From Burkholderia sp. Ac-20365 (GTDB lineage: Bacteria > Pseudomonadota > Gammaproteobacteria > Burkholderiales > Burkholderiaceae): a DNA stretch of 64,000 bases. The stretch is taken from positions 37,060 to 101,059 of the forward strand of contig NZ_JAAGPI010000033.1 in assembly GCF_017104715.1 (NCBI RefSeq), given 5' to 3'. The position numbers and the translations under genes are program-made. Below the pieces are notes generated by a model that saw only the letters and a program-made list of their open reading frames with translations, was not told the origin of the DNA and searched no databases. Below are positions 1 to 8,529 of the stretch, piece by piece (within the stretch, counting starts at the first letter, position 1; every line of letters begins with the position of its first letter).

Positions 1-690
1 GGAAACCCCGTGGTGCTGCTGCACGGCGGGCTCGGACATAGCGGCAACTGGGGTTATCAGGTGCCCGCGCTGGTCGAAGCGGGCTATCGCACGATCCTGA
101 TCGACAGCCGCGGCCACGGCCGCAGCACGCGCGACGCGCAACCGTACAGCTACGAACTGATGGTCTCCGACGTGCTCGCCGTGCTCGACACGCTGAACGT
201 GCCGGAAGCGGCCTTCGTCGGCTGGAGCGACGGCGCGTGCACCGCGCTGATTCTCGGCCAGCGCGCACCGGAGCGCGTCGCCGGCGTGTTCTTCTTCGCG
301 TGCAACATGCACCCGGACGGCGCGAAACCCTTCGTGCCGACGCCAGTAATCGACCGCTGCTTCAGCCGGCATCGCGCGGACTACGAGGCGATATCGGCGA
401 CGCCCGGCGAGTTCGACGCATTCGTCGCCGCCGTCAGCGAGATGCAGCGCACGCAGCCCAACTACTGCGCCGACGATCTCGCGCAAATCGCCGTGCGCGT
501 CGTGGTCGCGATCGGCGAGCACGACGAGTTCATCAAGCGCGAACACGCCGTCTGGCTGGCCGAAACGATTCCCGACGCCGAACTGATCGTGCTGCCGAAC
601 GTGAGCCATTTCGCGCCGTTGCAACGGCCGGCGCTATTCAACGGCGTGATCGAGCGGTTCGCCGGAACCGCCTTCGAATCGTCACGCTGA
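1..690 (+). CDS. alpha/beta hydrolase, 5' end outside the window
   Basis: The reading frame is open from base 1, so the true start lies upstream. What remains (about 229 residues) is a nearly complete alpha/beta-hydrolase fold. The oxyanion-side motif LLHGGLG lies close to the visible N-terminus. A nucleophile elbow G-W-S-D-G puts the serine near residue 76. A late acid lies in GEHDEF, and the catalytic histidine is in NVSHFAP near the C-terminus. The family includes esterases, haloperoxidase-like enzymes and 3-oxoadipate enol-lactonase-like enzymes; the substrate cannot be read from the sequence. The gene converges on the efflux operon that follows, with only 4 bases between the two stop codons. 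Confidence 0.85.
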   Translation, partial: GNPVVLLHGGLGHSGNWGYQVPALVEAGYRTILIDSRGHGRSTRDAQPYSYELMVSDVLAVLDTLNVPEAAFVGWSDGACTALILGQRAPERVAGVFFFACNMHPDGAKPFVPTPVIDRCFSRHRADYEAISATPGEFDAFVAAVSEMQRTQPNYCADDLAQIAVRVVVAIGEHDEFIKREHAVWLAETIPDAELIVLPNVSHFAPLQRPALFNGVIERFAGTAFESSR

Positions 691-694
691 CGCC

Positions 695-2209
695 TTACTC
701 GCTCTTCTCGCTCTTCTCACTCTTAGCGCCGACTTTCTCGGTTTTCGCGTCGCTCTCGTCTTTCTCCCATCCGCCGCCGAGCGCGAGGAACAGGTTCACC
801 TGATCGACGGCAACCTGGCCCTCGGCGGCCGCCACCTGCGCGGCGACGGTGGTGAGCGTGCGCGTCGCGTCCAGATCGTCGATGAAGGTCTCGCGGCCAG
901 CCGCATACAAGCGGTGTGTTTCGTCCGCCGACTGCACCGCCGACTTGTACGCGGTGCGCAATGCGTCGGCGCGCGTCGTGTCCGACGCGTAGGTCGACAG
1001 GTTCGTCTGCGTTTCGCGCAGCGCGTTCAGCACCACGCCATCGAAGTGCGCGAGTGCGCCGCCGGTTGCCGCTTCGGCTTCGTGGACCCGCGCGCGCTGG
1101 CCGTTGATCGGGAACGTCCAGCTGATCAGCGGGCCGAACGCCCAGCGGTTGGTGGTCGGGCCGAACAGGTCGTCGACGACGCCGACCGACCCAACCGACG
1201 CACCGATGCTCACCGAAGGATAAAGCGCCGCCGTCGCCACGCCGATGCGCGCCGTCGACGCCGCCAGCAGTCGCTCGGCCTGGCGCACGTCGGGCCGGCG
1301 CTTGAGCAGCGCGGCACCGTCGCCGACGGGAATCGGCTCTTTCAGATGCGGCAGGCGGCTGCAGGTGAGGGCGGCGGGCGGCAGATCGTTCGGCGCCCGC
1401 GCAAGCAGCATCGCGAGCCGGTACTGCGCGGCGCGACGGCGTGCGATGAAGCGCGGAATATCGGCGGCGAGCGTGTCGGCCTGAGTCTGTCCGCGCGTCA
1501 CGTCGGGCTGGTTGCCGCGGCCCGCGTCGCGCAGGCGCTGCGAGAGCTTGACGCGCTGCCGTTGCAACGCCAGCGACTTCTGCGCGATCTCCAGTTCTTC
1601 ACCCGCCGAACACGATTCGACGTACGCACGCGCGACATCGGCGACGACGGTGATGCGCGCCAGATCGCTCGCGGCTTCGACGGCTTCGTCGTCCGCCTTC
1701 GCAGATTCAACGCCGCGTCGCAGCTTGCCGAACAGATCGATTTCATACGACACGCTCAGATCGAGCGCGCCTTCGTTGACGACAGGAATCTTTTCCGACA
1801 GCAGATACTGTTCGGCCGATTCCTGCGCGCGCTGGAACGCCGCCGACGTCTTGCCGGAGAAGCCGCCCTGTTCGTTCGCGAAGTCGACTTGTGCACGCGA
1901 GCGTGCGAGATTGGCCGCTGCGACGCGCAGGTCGGTGTTCGACGTCAACGCCTCGCTAACCAGTTGATCGAGCACGGGGTCGTCGTACAGGCGCCACCAT
2001 TTCGACGGCACGGGTTGTTGCGAGACCGGCGCCTTGTCCGCGCCGTCGATGGTCGCATTCGCGTAGGGCGCATTGACGGCGGCGTTCTCGGGCAGCTTGT
2101 AGTTCGGGCCGACCGTCATGCAGCCGTTCAACGCGAGCACGATGGGCAGCAACGCCAGACCGGCGCGTCTGGCCTTCGGGGACATGAAGCCTGACGAAAA
2201 GCGTTTCAT
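695..2209 (-). CDS. efflux outer membrane factor, NodT/OprM-type lipoprotein
   Basis: This 504-residue protein is the last gene of a five-gene efflux operon. Its signal sequence ends in a lipobox, L-N-G-C at about residues 27-30, so it should be an acylated outer-membrane lipoprotein. Two outer-membrane efflux repeats follow, as in TolC/OprM trimeric channels, and YKLP after the lipobox is typical of the NodT subfamily. The C-terminus is rich in Lys, Glu and Ser. Its start codon overlaps the stop of the upstream HlyD gene by 4 bases, implying translational coupling. Role inferred: outer-membrane exit duct for the FUSC/HlyD pump. Confidence 0.93.
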   Translation of the reverse strand: MKRFSSGFMSPKARRAGLALLPIVLALNGCMTVGPNYKLPENAAVNAPYANATIDGADKAPVSQQPVPSKWWRLYDDPVLDQLVSEALTSNTDLRVAAANLARSRAQVDFANEQGGFSGKTSAAFQRAQESAEQYLLSEKIPVVNEGALDLSVSYEIDLFGKLRRGVESAKADDEAVEAASDLARITVVADVARAYVESCSAGEELEIAQKSLALQRQRVKLSQRLRDAGRGNQPDVTRGQTQADTLAADIPRFIARRRAAQYRLAMLLARAPNDLPPAALTCSRLPHLKEPIPVGDGAALLKRRPDVRQAERLLAASTARIGVATAALYPSVSIGASVGSVGVVDDLFGPTTNRWAFGPLISWTFPINGQRARVHEAEAATGGALAHFDGVVLNALRETQTNLSTYASDTTRADALRTAYKSAVQSADETHRLYAAGRETFIDDLDATRTLTTVAAQVAAAEGQVAVDQVNLFLALGGGWEKDESDAKTEKVGAKSEKSEKSE

Positions 2210-3207
2210 TGCGATGCGCCCGAAGCCGGATGCGTGGCGCTCGCCGGCGCCGTACCGACGATGGCCGCGCCCGTGGTCGAAGCGCCGGGCGCCGATACCG
2301 CAGCGGTATCCGATGCGGCCGTGCGTCGACCGATGGAAGGTCCGATGCCGCGCACCGACACCGTCGCCGTGCGGCCGGCGATCATGCGGAAGTCGGCGGG
2401 AATTTCGTCGAGCGCGACGCGCACGGGAATGCGCTGCGCGAGGCGCACCCAGCTGAACGCCGGGTTCACGTTCGGCAGCAGGTTCTGACTTTGCTGGCGG
2501 TCGCGGTCCTCGATCGCGGCGACGATGCTCAGCACATGGCCGCGCAGCACGCCCGGCTCGCCCATCACCTTGATGTCGACCTGCTGGCCGATGTCGATGC
2601 CGTGCAGCTTGGTTTCCTCGAAGTAGCCGTCGACGCGGAACGAGTGCATGTCCACCACCGACAGCACCGGGCGACCCGCCGCAATGTACTCGCCGACGCG
2701 CGGCGCGCGGTCGTTCAGGTAGCCGTCGACTGGGCTGACGATCACCGTGCGTTGCAGGTTCAGGCGCGCGGTATCGATGGCGACTTCGGCGTCGGCGAGC
2801 GCGGCGGCTGCCGTTTCGACGCGCGAATGCGTTTCTTCGACCACTTCGCGCGCGACCAGATTGCCGAGCACGCGGTTACGGGCGTCTTCGCGGCGCGCCT
2901 GGTCGAGCGTCGCGCGGCGCTGCTGCGCGGTGGCCTGCGCGTTGCGCAGCGCGAGCGTGTAGCGCGCCTGGTCGATCACGAACAGCACTTCGCCGCGCTT
3001 GACCTGCTGGTTGTCGACCACCTTGACCTCGGTGATCAGGCCCGACACGTCGGGCGCCACCTGGATGACGTCGGCGCGCACGTGGCCGTCGCGCGTCCAT
3101 GGCGCGAACATGTAGTAGTCGACCAGCTTCCACAGCACCACGGCTGCAATCGCGACGACGATCAGGGTGAGCAGGATCTGCCCGACGGAGAACCAGGTTT
3201 TTTTCAC
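2206..3207 (-). CDS. HlyD-family periplasmic adaptor of the FUSC efflux system
   Basis: This 333-residue membrane-fusion protein is of the AaeA/EmrA type. One N-terminal transmembrane segment (about residues 10-30) is followed by a biotinyl-lipoyl-like half (APDVSGLITEV), an alpha-helical hairpin, the second lipoyl half (VSPVDGYLNDR) and a beta-barrel domain. It would bridge the inner-membrane FUSC pump and the outer-membrane factor. The gene overlaps its neighbours on both sides by 4 bases (DUF1656 gene upstream, OMF downstream). The last 40 residues are an Ala/Ser/Thr-rich low-complexity tail not needed for the fold. Confidence 0.93.
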   Translation of the reverse strand: MKKTWFSVGQILLTLIVVAIAAVVLWKLVDYYMFAPWTRDGHVRADVIQVAPDVSGLITEVKVVDNQQVKRGEVLFVIDQARYTLALRNAQATAQQRRATLDQARREDARNRVLGNLVAREVVEETHSRVETAAAALADAEVAIDTARLNLQRTVIVSPVDGYLNDRAPRVGEYIAAGRPVLSVVDMHSFRVDGYFEETKLHGIDIGQQVDIKVMGEPGVLRGHVLSIVAAIEDRDRQQSQNLLPNVNPAFSWVRLAQRIPVRVALDEIPADFRMIAGRTATVSVRGIGPSIGRRTAASDTAAVSAPGASTTGAAIVGTAPASATHPASGASQ

Positions 3208-3413
3208 GTTATGAACCGGTGCGAAACGATGACGACAAGCCCCAGCACCAGAACATAGATGCCGAGATCGAAAATGGAACGGTGCCAGATGAAGCGGTAC
3301 ACGCCGATGCGCGCAAGCACATTGCGTATGACCAGATTCACCAGATAGGCGATAAACATCAGCACCAGCACGGCTGGCACGAATACGCCGAGAATGTCGA
3401 TTTCGCCGATCAT
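3204..3413 (-). CDS. DUF1656 small inner-membrane protein (AaeX-like)
   Basis: A 69-residue protein with two hydrophobic segments (about residues 8-28 and 49-65). It matches the DUF1656/AaeX family, which sits between FUSC pumps and their HlyD adaptors. The open frame extends further upstream, but the ATG at 3413 begins the conserved part (MIGEIDILGVFVP) and leaves a short gap after the FUSC gene. Its stop codon overlaps the start of the adaptor gene by 4 bases. The biochemical role of this family is not established; it is presumably an accessory subunit of the exporter. Confidence 0.88.
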   Translation of the reverse strand: MIGEIDILGVFVPAVLVLMFIAYLVNLVIRNVLARIGVYRFIWHRSIFDLGIYVLVLGLVVIVSHRFIT

Positions 3414-3447
3414 GTGCGCCGACAGAATGAAAGAAGTGGGTTGTGCA

Positions 3448-5607
3448 TCATGCCGCCGTCTCCGCTTGAGGCGGCACGCTGCCGGGCGCGGGTTGCGGCG
3501 GCGACAGCGACAGGCGCATGCCGACCAGTGCGTGCAATGTGTCGCGCAGCCAGCGCTCGCCGGACGGTGCGGCAGGCGCGGGCGGGGCGGGTTGCGCGCC
3601 TTGCGCTTCACCGGGTTGCGCTGCCTCGCCGGGTTGTCCCGCTTGCGCCTGCGCGATATTGAGCGTCGTCACGCGCTCAACGGCTGCATCGATCGAATCG
3701 ATCAAACCGGCCGGCACCGGCTGCCGCGAGCGGCGCGCAATGCAGTGCTCGAAATGTTGCCGCACGCCTGACAGCACGTCGTCGACGGAACCTTGCAGGT
3801 CGCTCGTCAACTTGCGGCGCGTGCGCCGAAGGTCGAGCGCATTCAACGCGACGCGGAAATCGCGAAAGCTTTCGATCGACGGATGGCGGTGCGAATCGGA
3901 AGCCGCGTGGCGCGGCAGCAGTTGCATCAGCCGGTCGAGCATGCGTGAGTACAGGTTGCGCTGATCTTCGATGGCGGCTGTCGACACGCATACGACGACG
4001 TCGGCCCATGCTGAACGCGTCAGGCGTTCGGCGGCGAGACCCGCGCCGAACGGGCGCGTCGCACGCGTCCAGAGGAAAGCGAACAGCAAGCCCGCGACAC
4101 CCGCCAGATTGCTGTTGAGGAACACGAAGAAGTCGGCCTCGTAAGCGCTCTGGATGCTGATGAAGGTTGCCGTGTTGACGGCCGTGAGCATCGTCACGAG
4201 CGTGAACTGCGGGCGCGGAATCAGCGTGCCGATGATCAGGAACGGCCCGGCGAAGATCAGCACCAGCATCGCGAAATCGTGCACGAGGGGCAGCACCACG
4301 AACACGTACAGCCCGGCCAGCACGACGCTCGCGCAGGTCGCGAGGAAGAACTTGAAGACGGCGGGCGCGGGCTCGTCGAGCGCGGCGAAGAAGCAGCAGG
4401 AGACGGCCGCAAGCGCTACTGCGGAGGCGCCGTCGTTCCAGCCCGACGAAATCCACAATCCGCACGCGACGATGATCGCGCCGACGGCCGAAGCCGTCGA
4501 AAACAGCATCATGCCGTAATCGAAGAAACGCTCCGTGCCGCCGAGCCGCCAGTGGCGAAAGTGCGGGCGCCACAGCACGGTTTCATGGACGATGGCCGCG
4601 CGCAGGCAGCGGATATCGCGCCACACGTCGATCACCTGACCGAGGCGCCACAACGCATTCGACAGCAGCGCGCCGTCCCAGCTCGCGAGGGCTTCTGCGG
4701 AAGGCCTGAGCGCATCCACGCGGGCGCGCAGCGCTTCCGCTTCATGGTCCGGCTCGTCCGCATGCTTCGCTTCGAGCGCGGGCGACTTGATCCATTTCGC
4801 GACGTCGCCGAGCAGCGTCTCGACTTCGGGCACATGCGCGCCGCGCTGCCGGACCAGTTCGATCAGCGGATCGGCCATCGATGAAATCAGCGGCAGGAAA
4901 ATCTGCATGCGCCCCTGCAATGCACGCGCGCGGCGCACGATATCGGGCCGCGTGTGATCGTAGGTCAGCTGGCTCAACAGGAATTCGAGGCCGTTGACGG
5001 TGGCGGCTAGACGCTGGCGCGACGCCGAGATCGGCGCGCCCGCGACGCGGCCCGACAGCGTCTCGCTTGCGTAGAAGGCGGCATCGCGGAACCACGCATC
5101 GGTGCGCTCGATCAGCGTCGGCGCGAGACGGCTCGGAAACACCGCGCTGCCGACGATGCTCGCCACCACGATGCCAAGCAGAATCTCTTCCGTACGGGTG
5201 ATGGCCAGATCGAAGATGGTGGTCGGATTCGTGACGGCGGGCAGGGCGATCAGCGGCAGCGTGTAGCCGGCAAGCAGGAACACATAGCTGCGCGCCGTAC
5301 GGTCGTTCATCGACAGATACAGCAGCGTGCCCGTCCATACCGCAACCAGCACGCTGAACAGGAACGGCGACTCGACGAAAGGCGGCACGATCACCACGGC
5401 GGCCGACGCGCCCAGCGCGGTGCCGAGCGCGCGGTACAGCGCTTTCGAGCGGGTTGCGCCGACGAACGGATTCGAGACGATATAGACGGTCGCCATCGCC
5501 CAGTACGGGCGCGGCAGTTCGAGCGCAAGGCCGATGTAAAGCGCAATCATCGCGGCCGCGAACGTCTTGGCGGAAAACAGCCAGTCGCGGACTGAGGGAT
5601 AGACCAT
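3448..5607 (-). CDS. FUSC-family inner-membrane exporter (AaeB/fusaric acid resistance type)
   Basis: A 719-residue membrane protein with two clusters of transmembrane helices (about residues 12-170 and 370-510). Each is followed by a soluble cytoplasmic region, which is the duplicated FUSC layout of AaeB. The family exports aromatic carboxylates such as p-hydroxybenzoate or fusaric acid; the substrate here is unknown. I chose the ATG at 5607 (MVYPSVRDWLF), 5 bases after the MarR stop. The frame stays open upstream to 6009 only because the GC-rich MarR gene lacks stops in that frame. It is co-transcribed with MarR, DUF1656, HlyD and OMF genes. Confidence 0.93.
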   Translation of the reverse strand: MVYPSVRDWLFSAKTFAAAMIALYIGLALELPRPYWAMATVYIVSNPFVGATRSKALYRALGTALGASAAVVIVPPFVESPFLFSVLVAVWTGTLLYLSMNDRTARSYVFLLAGYTLPLIALPAVTNPTTIFDLAITRTEEILLGIVVASIVGSAVFPSRLAPTLIERTDAWFRDAAFYASETLSGRVAGAPISASRQRLAATVNGLEFLLSQLTYDHTRPDIVRRARALQGRMQIFLPLISSMADPLIELVRQRGAHVPEVETLLGDVAKWIKSPALEAKHADEPDHEAEALRARVDALRPSAEALASWDGALLSNALWRLGQVIDVWRDIRCLRAAIVHETVLWRPHFRHWRLGGTERFFDYGMMLFSTASAVGAIIVACGLWISSGWNDGASAVALAAVSCCFFAALDEPAPAVFKFFLATCASVVLAGLYVFVVLPLVHDFAMLVLIFAGPFLIIGTLIPRPQFTLVTMLTAVNTATFISIQSAYEADFFVFLNSNLAGVAGLLFAFLWTRATRPFGAGLAAERLTRSAWADVVVCVSTAAIEDQRNLYSRMLDRLMQLLPRHAASDSHRHPSIESFRDFRVALNALDLRRTRRKLTSDLQGSVDDVLSGVRQHFEHCIARRSRQPVPAGLIDSIDAAVERVTTLNIAQAQAGQPGEAAQPGEAQGAQPAPPAPAAPSGERWLRDTLHALVGMRLSLSPPQPAPGSVPPQAETAA

Positions 5608-5612
5608 GGCGG

Positions 5613-6122
5613 TTATGCCTTGCGTTGGCTGCCGGATCGGGAGGATGCGGCTGGCTCGTCGGATGCGCCCCTGTCGGGAGTGACTGTAGCATCCAGCGAC
5701 GCGTTGAACGCATTGAGCACCCGCAGCGTCGTCTCCAGGTCCTCGCGGCTCACGCCTTTGAGCACGCGCGCGCGCAGCTCCATCAGGCGCTCTTCCATGC
5801 GGGCGGTGACGGCGCGGCCTTCGTCGGTGAGGGTGATGGTCTTGGCGCGCCTGTCGTCGGGGTCTTCGTCGCGGCGCACGAGACCGGCCGCGCACAGCTG
5901 GTCGAGCAGACGCACGAGCGACGGGCCTTCGATCCCCACATGCTCGGCGAGCGTGACCTGGCGCACGGCCTCGCCGAGGCGGTTGGCCGTGAGCAGCGGG
6001 CCGGCACACGCTTCCGACACGTTGTAAGCAGACAGCACGCTATGACTCGAGCGGCGCCAGCGGCGCGCGGCGACGACCAGCGTGCTGCTGACGGAGCGGC
6101 GCAAAAGGTGGAGATTGACCAT
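5613..6122 (-). CDS. MarR-family repressor of the FUSC efflux operon
   Basis: A 169-residue winged-helix regulator. The recognition-helix region (VTLAEHVGIEGPSLVRLLDQL, about residues 56-76) and the wing (RDEDPDDRRAKTITLT) are clear MarR signatures. It is the first gene of the efflux operon and would regulate its own expression. Ligands of such MarR proteins are usually phenolic acids, matching the exporter type; that is inference from context. The C-terminus has a Ser/Arg-rich extension after residue 150. A candidate operator lies just upstream. Confidence 0.92.
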   Translation of the reverse strand: MVNLHLLRRSVSSTLVVAARRWRRSSHSVLSAYNVSEACAGPLLTANRLGEAVRQVTLAEHVGIEGPSLVRLLDQLCAAGLVRRDEDPDDRRAKTITLTDEGRAVTARMEERLMELRARVLKGVSREDLETTLRVLNAFNASLDATVTPDRGASDEPAASSRSGSQRKA

Positions 6123-6134
6123 GGGCCGGGATTG

Positions 6135-6171
6135 TATGTCGATTTTTATTCGTTAGCATCCTATCGACCTA
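6135..6171. promoter_or_regulatory. imperfect inverted repeat, candidate MarR operator
   Basis: TATGTCGAT (6135-6143) and ATCGACCTA (6163-6171) are inverted copies with 8 of 9 positions matching, 19 bases apart, 13-49 bases upstream of the MarR start codon. A second short pair, TAGCAT (6154-6159) and ATGCTA (6186-6191), overlaps it. The position fits autorepression of the efflux operon. The assignment to this regulator is inferred. Confidence 0.35.
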
Positions 6172-6215
6172 CATTTTTTAAGGGAATGCTACAAAGTTCA
6201 CTTACGGTGTGTTTC

Positions 6216-6236
6216 AGCGGCGGGCTGCCGGCCGCT
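6216..6236 (-). terminator. GC-rich hairpin downstream of the YdeI-family gene
   Basis: AGCGGC (6216-6221) pairs with GCCGCT (6231-6236) about 20 bases beyond the stop of the YdeI-like gene. There is no clear U-run, so it is a weak intrinsic terminator candidate. Confidence 0.3.
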
Positions 6237-6256
6237 TTCGTGGGGTGAGAGCCGGC

Positions 6257-6838
6257 CTACTCGTCGTTCAGGCCCTTGCCTTCGAGGATCAGCGGCAAGC
6301 ATTTGTCGATCCGCGCTTCGCGGGTTTTCGACTGTTTCGCCGACGAAAAATGCAACAGGTAGGCGCGTTGCCGTCCGGGCGTCAGCGCTTCGAAAGCCTT
6401 TTTGAGTTTGGGCAGTTTGTCGAGCCTGGACTGGAACTCCTCGGCCACTTCGAATTCATCCGTCGATTTGCGTTGCACTTTCAGACCGGCTTTTTCGACG
6501 TCGATGGCGGCGCGGACGTACGTCTTCAGTGTTGCTCGCAGCTTGACGATTTCCTGAAGACTCGTGAAGCGCACTTGCCGCGCGGACTGCACGTTCTCCG
6601 TCTGCTGCACGAGGATGCCTTTCGGGTCTTTCATCAGCGCGCCTTTGACGAACAGCAGCGCGCAGTATTCCTTGAAGCCGTGAATGAGCACGACGTTTTT
6701 ATCGTCGACCGTGTAGCAGGGGACGCCCCATTTCAGCACTTCCGTGACGGGGCATTCGAGCACGATCGCGCGGAGTTTCTCCGTCTCTTCATGCCATTTG
6801 TCGAGTTTGCTGATATAGGCGTCGACCTTGGGATTCAT
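6257..6838 (-). CDS. YdeI/OmdA-family protein with DUF1801 domain
   Basis: A 193-residue soluble protein. The N-terminal half (about residues 1-115) matches the DUF1801/YdhG fold: MNPKVDAYI, the conserved LKWGVPCYT segment, and CALLFVKGALMKD. The C-terminal half carries the YdeI/OmdA repeat (PEFQ-like FQSRLDKLPKLKKAF, then LTPGRQRAYLLHFSSAKQSKTREARI). Members have been linked to antimicrobial-peptide or stress tolerance, but no reaction is known. It lies alone between the efflux operon and the amidase/oxidoreductase operon. Confidence 0.88.
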   Translation of the reverse strand: MNPKVDAYISKLDKWHEETEKLRAIVLECPVTEVLKWGVPCYTVDDKNVVLIHGFKEYCALLFVKGALMKDPKGILVQQTENVQSARQVRFTSLQEIVKLRATLKTYVRAAIDVEKAGLKVQRKSTDEFEVAEEFQSRLDKLPKLKKAFEALTPGRQRAYLLHFSSAKQSKTREARIDKCLPLILEGKGLNDE

Positions 6839-6901
6839 CGTTGTCCCTCAGGAAAAAGGCGAGCCTATGGTACAGCCCGCCGCCTGGCGCAGCAAACCCG
6901 G

Positions 6902-8134
6902 TTAGAAGCGGTCCGCGCGGAACGGGCGCGGGTCGGCAATGGTCGCGGCGCCCGTCATCATCTCGGCCAGCAGCCGTCCCGTCACAGGTCCGAGCGTCAG
7001 CCCATGATGCGCATGGCCGAACGCGAACCACAGATCCTTGTGGCGCGGCGCCTGGCCGATGATGGGCATCATGTCCGGCGTGCACGGCCGCCTGCCTAGC
7101 CACGGGCGCTCATCCAGCCGCGCGCCGAGCGGAAATGTCTCGCGCGCGATCGGTTCGATGGCGTCCAGTTGCACGGGCGTCGCGGGCGCATCGCACGCGG
7201 CGAGTTCGGCGCCCGTCGTGAGCCGGATGCCGCGCGCCATCGGCGTGATCATGTAGCCGATCTCGGTGTCGAGCACGGGTTGATTCAGCCGCGCGCCGTT
7301 CTGCGTCGCGTAGTGCATGTGGTAGCCGCGCTTGACCGCGAGCGGCAGCCGGTAGCCAAAGCGCGCGCTGACGGTGTCCGACCACGGCCCGAGCGAGATC
7401 ACGGCCGAATTCGCTTCGATGCGGCCTGCATCGGTATCGACGCTCCAGTGCGGTTGCAGCGTCGCCGCATCGCCGATGAAGATACGGCCGCCAAGTTGCT
7501 CGAAGTAACGCGCATAGGCCGTGACGAGCGCGTTGGGATCGCTGACGGTATCGGCGTCGGTGTAGCGCAACGCGCCGAGCAAAGCGTGGCTCAGCGAAGG
7601 CTCGTCGCGGCGCAGTTGGGCTGCATCGAGTGTGTCGAACGACACGCCGTATTCGGCTTGCCAGCGCTCGGCGTCGCGCAACGCGGCGTCCTGCTTGCGC
7701 GCGCTGCGGAACACCTTCAACCAGCCGCCCGTGCGCAGCAGCGCCTGCGCGCCCGATGCATCGATCAACGCGCGATGCTCGTCGACGCAATGCTCGATCA
7801 GCGTCGCATACGAGCGCGCAATTGCCGCATGACGATCGGCGCGCGAATAGTGCCAGTAGCGGTACAGAAACGGCAGCAGCTTAGGCATCGCGCTGACGTG
7901 ATAGCGCACATCGAGCGAACGGTTGCGTGCATAGCGCAGCAGCGTGCCGGCGTCGCGCGGAAACGCATATGGATAGACACCTTCGCGCTGGATCAAGCCC
8001 GCGTTGCCGAACGAGGTCTCGTTGCCGGGCGCCTTGCGATCGACGAGCGCGACCGACAGCCCGCGCTTTTGCAGATGCACGGCAACCGACACACCCACCA
8101 TGCCGGCACCGAGTACGACAGTATCGAACTTCAT
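6902..8134 (-). CDS. DadA-like FAD-dependent D-amino-acid dehydrogenase/amine oxidoreductase
   Basis: A 410-residue flavoprotein. The start at 8134 places the dinucleotide-binding motif (VVLGAGMVGVSVA) at residues 5-17, as in DadA; the longer frame would overlap the RidA gene. The C-terminal GHAHHGLTLGP is the typical flavin-contacting end of DAO-family enzymes. The RGYHMHY and GYMITPMARGIRLT motifs also fit DadA-type dehydrogenases. DadA-like enzymes oxidise an amine or D-amino acid to an imine, and the adjacent RidA-family gene would deaminate that imine. It is the last gene of a four-gene operon. The substrate is unknown. Confidence 0.9.
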   Translation of the reverse strand: MKFDTVVLGAGMVGVSVAVHLQKRGLSVALVDRKAPGNETSFGNAGLIQREGVYPYAFPRDAGTLLRYARNRSLDVRYHVSAMPKLLPFLYRYWHYSRADRHAAIARSYATLIEHCVDEHRALIDASGAQALLRTGGWLKVFRSARKQDAALRDAERWQAEYGVSFDTLDAAQLRRDEPSLSHALLGALRYTDADTVSDPNALVTAYARYFEQLGGRIFIGDAATLQPHWSVDTDAGRIEANSAVISLGPWSDTVSARFGYRLPLAVKRGYHMHYATQNGARLNQPVLDTEIGYMITPMARGIRLTTGAELAACDAPATPVQLDAIEPIARETFPLGARLDERPWLGRRPCTPDMMPIIGQAPRHKDLWFAFGHAHHGLTLGPVTGRLLAEMMTGAATIADPRPFRADRF

Positions 8135-8159
8135 TGCCGCGTGTCCTCGCGCGATGGCA

Positions 8160-8513
8160 TCAGGCAAGCGCCGTCACGGCGATTTCGACATCCAGTCCCG
8201 CTCGCATCAGCAGGGCCTGCACACAGGCGCGCGTCGGTGCGTGACCGGCGGGCACCCAGGCATCCCACACGGCGTTGAATTCGTCGAAGTGCTTCGGGTC
8301 GCTTAGCCACACGTTCGCGGTGAGCACGCGCGTTTTATCGACATTCGCCGACGCGAGCAACGTATCGATGCGCGTGAGGATTTCCGTTGCCTGCACAGTG
8401 ATCGATGCGCCCGCCGTGTCGGGCACCTGGCCGGACAGATAGACGACGCCATTGGCGATCACTACCTGGCTCATGCGGGCATTGGTTTGCAGTCGTTTGA
8501 TCTCGTTGGACAT
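8160..8513 (-). CDS. RidA/YjgF-family enamine/imine deaminase
   Basis: A 117-residue protein covering the whole RidA fold. The catalytic arginine is present in APTRACVQA near residue 94, and the LSGQVP and ANVWLSD motifs are typical. RidA proteins hydrolyse reactive imines or enamines made by flavin or PLP enzymes. Its placement 25 bases before a DadA-like FAD enzyme fits that role, and the same pairing is known in D-glutamate (dgu) clusters. It is part of the operon with the amidase and the MHS transporter. Confidence 0.93.
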   Translation of the reverse strand: MSNEIKRLQTNARMSQVVIANGVVYLSGQVPDTAGASITVQATEILTRIDTLLASANVDKTRVLTANVWLSDPKHFDEFNAVWDAWVPAGHAPTRACVQALLMRAGLDVEIAVTALA

Positions 8514-8529
8514 GATGATTGCAGATGAG

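Noticed and set aside
914..2194. 426-codon plus-strand frame opposite the efflux outer-membrane factor
   Set aside because: Its composition (Arg/Ala/Gly-rich, no motif) is that of an antisense shadow of the lipoprotein gene.
5608..6009. 5' extension of the FUSC frame
   Set aside because: It overlaps the whole MarR gene in another frame, is Arg/Ala-rich and has no FUSC similarity; the ATG at 5607 starts the membrane domain.
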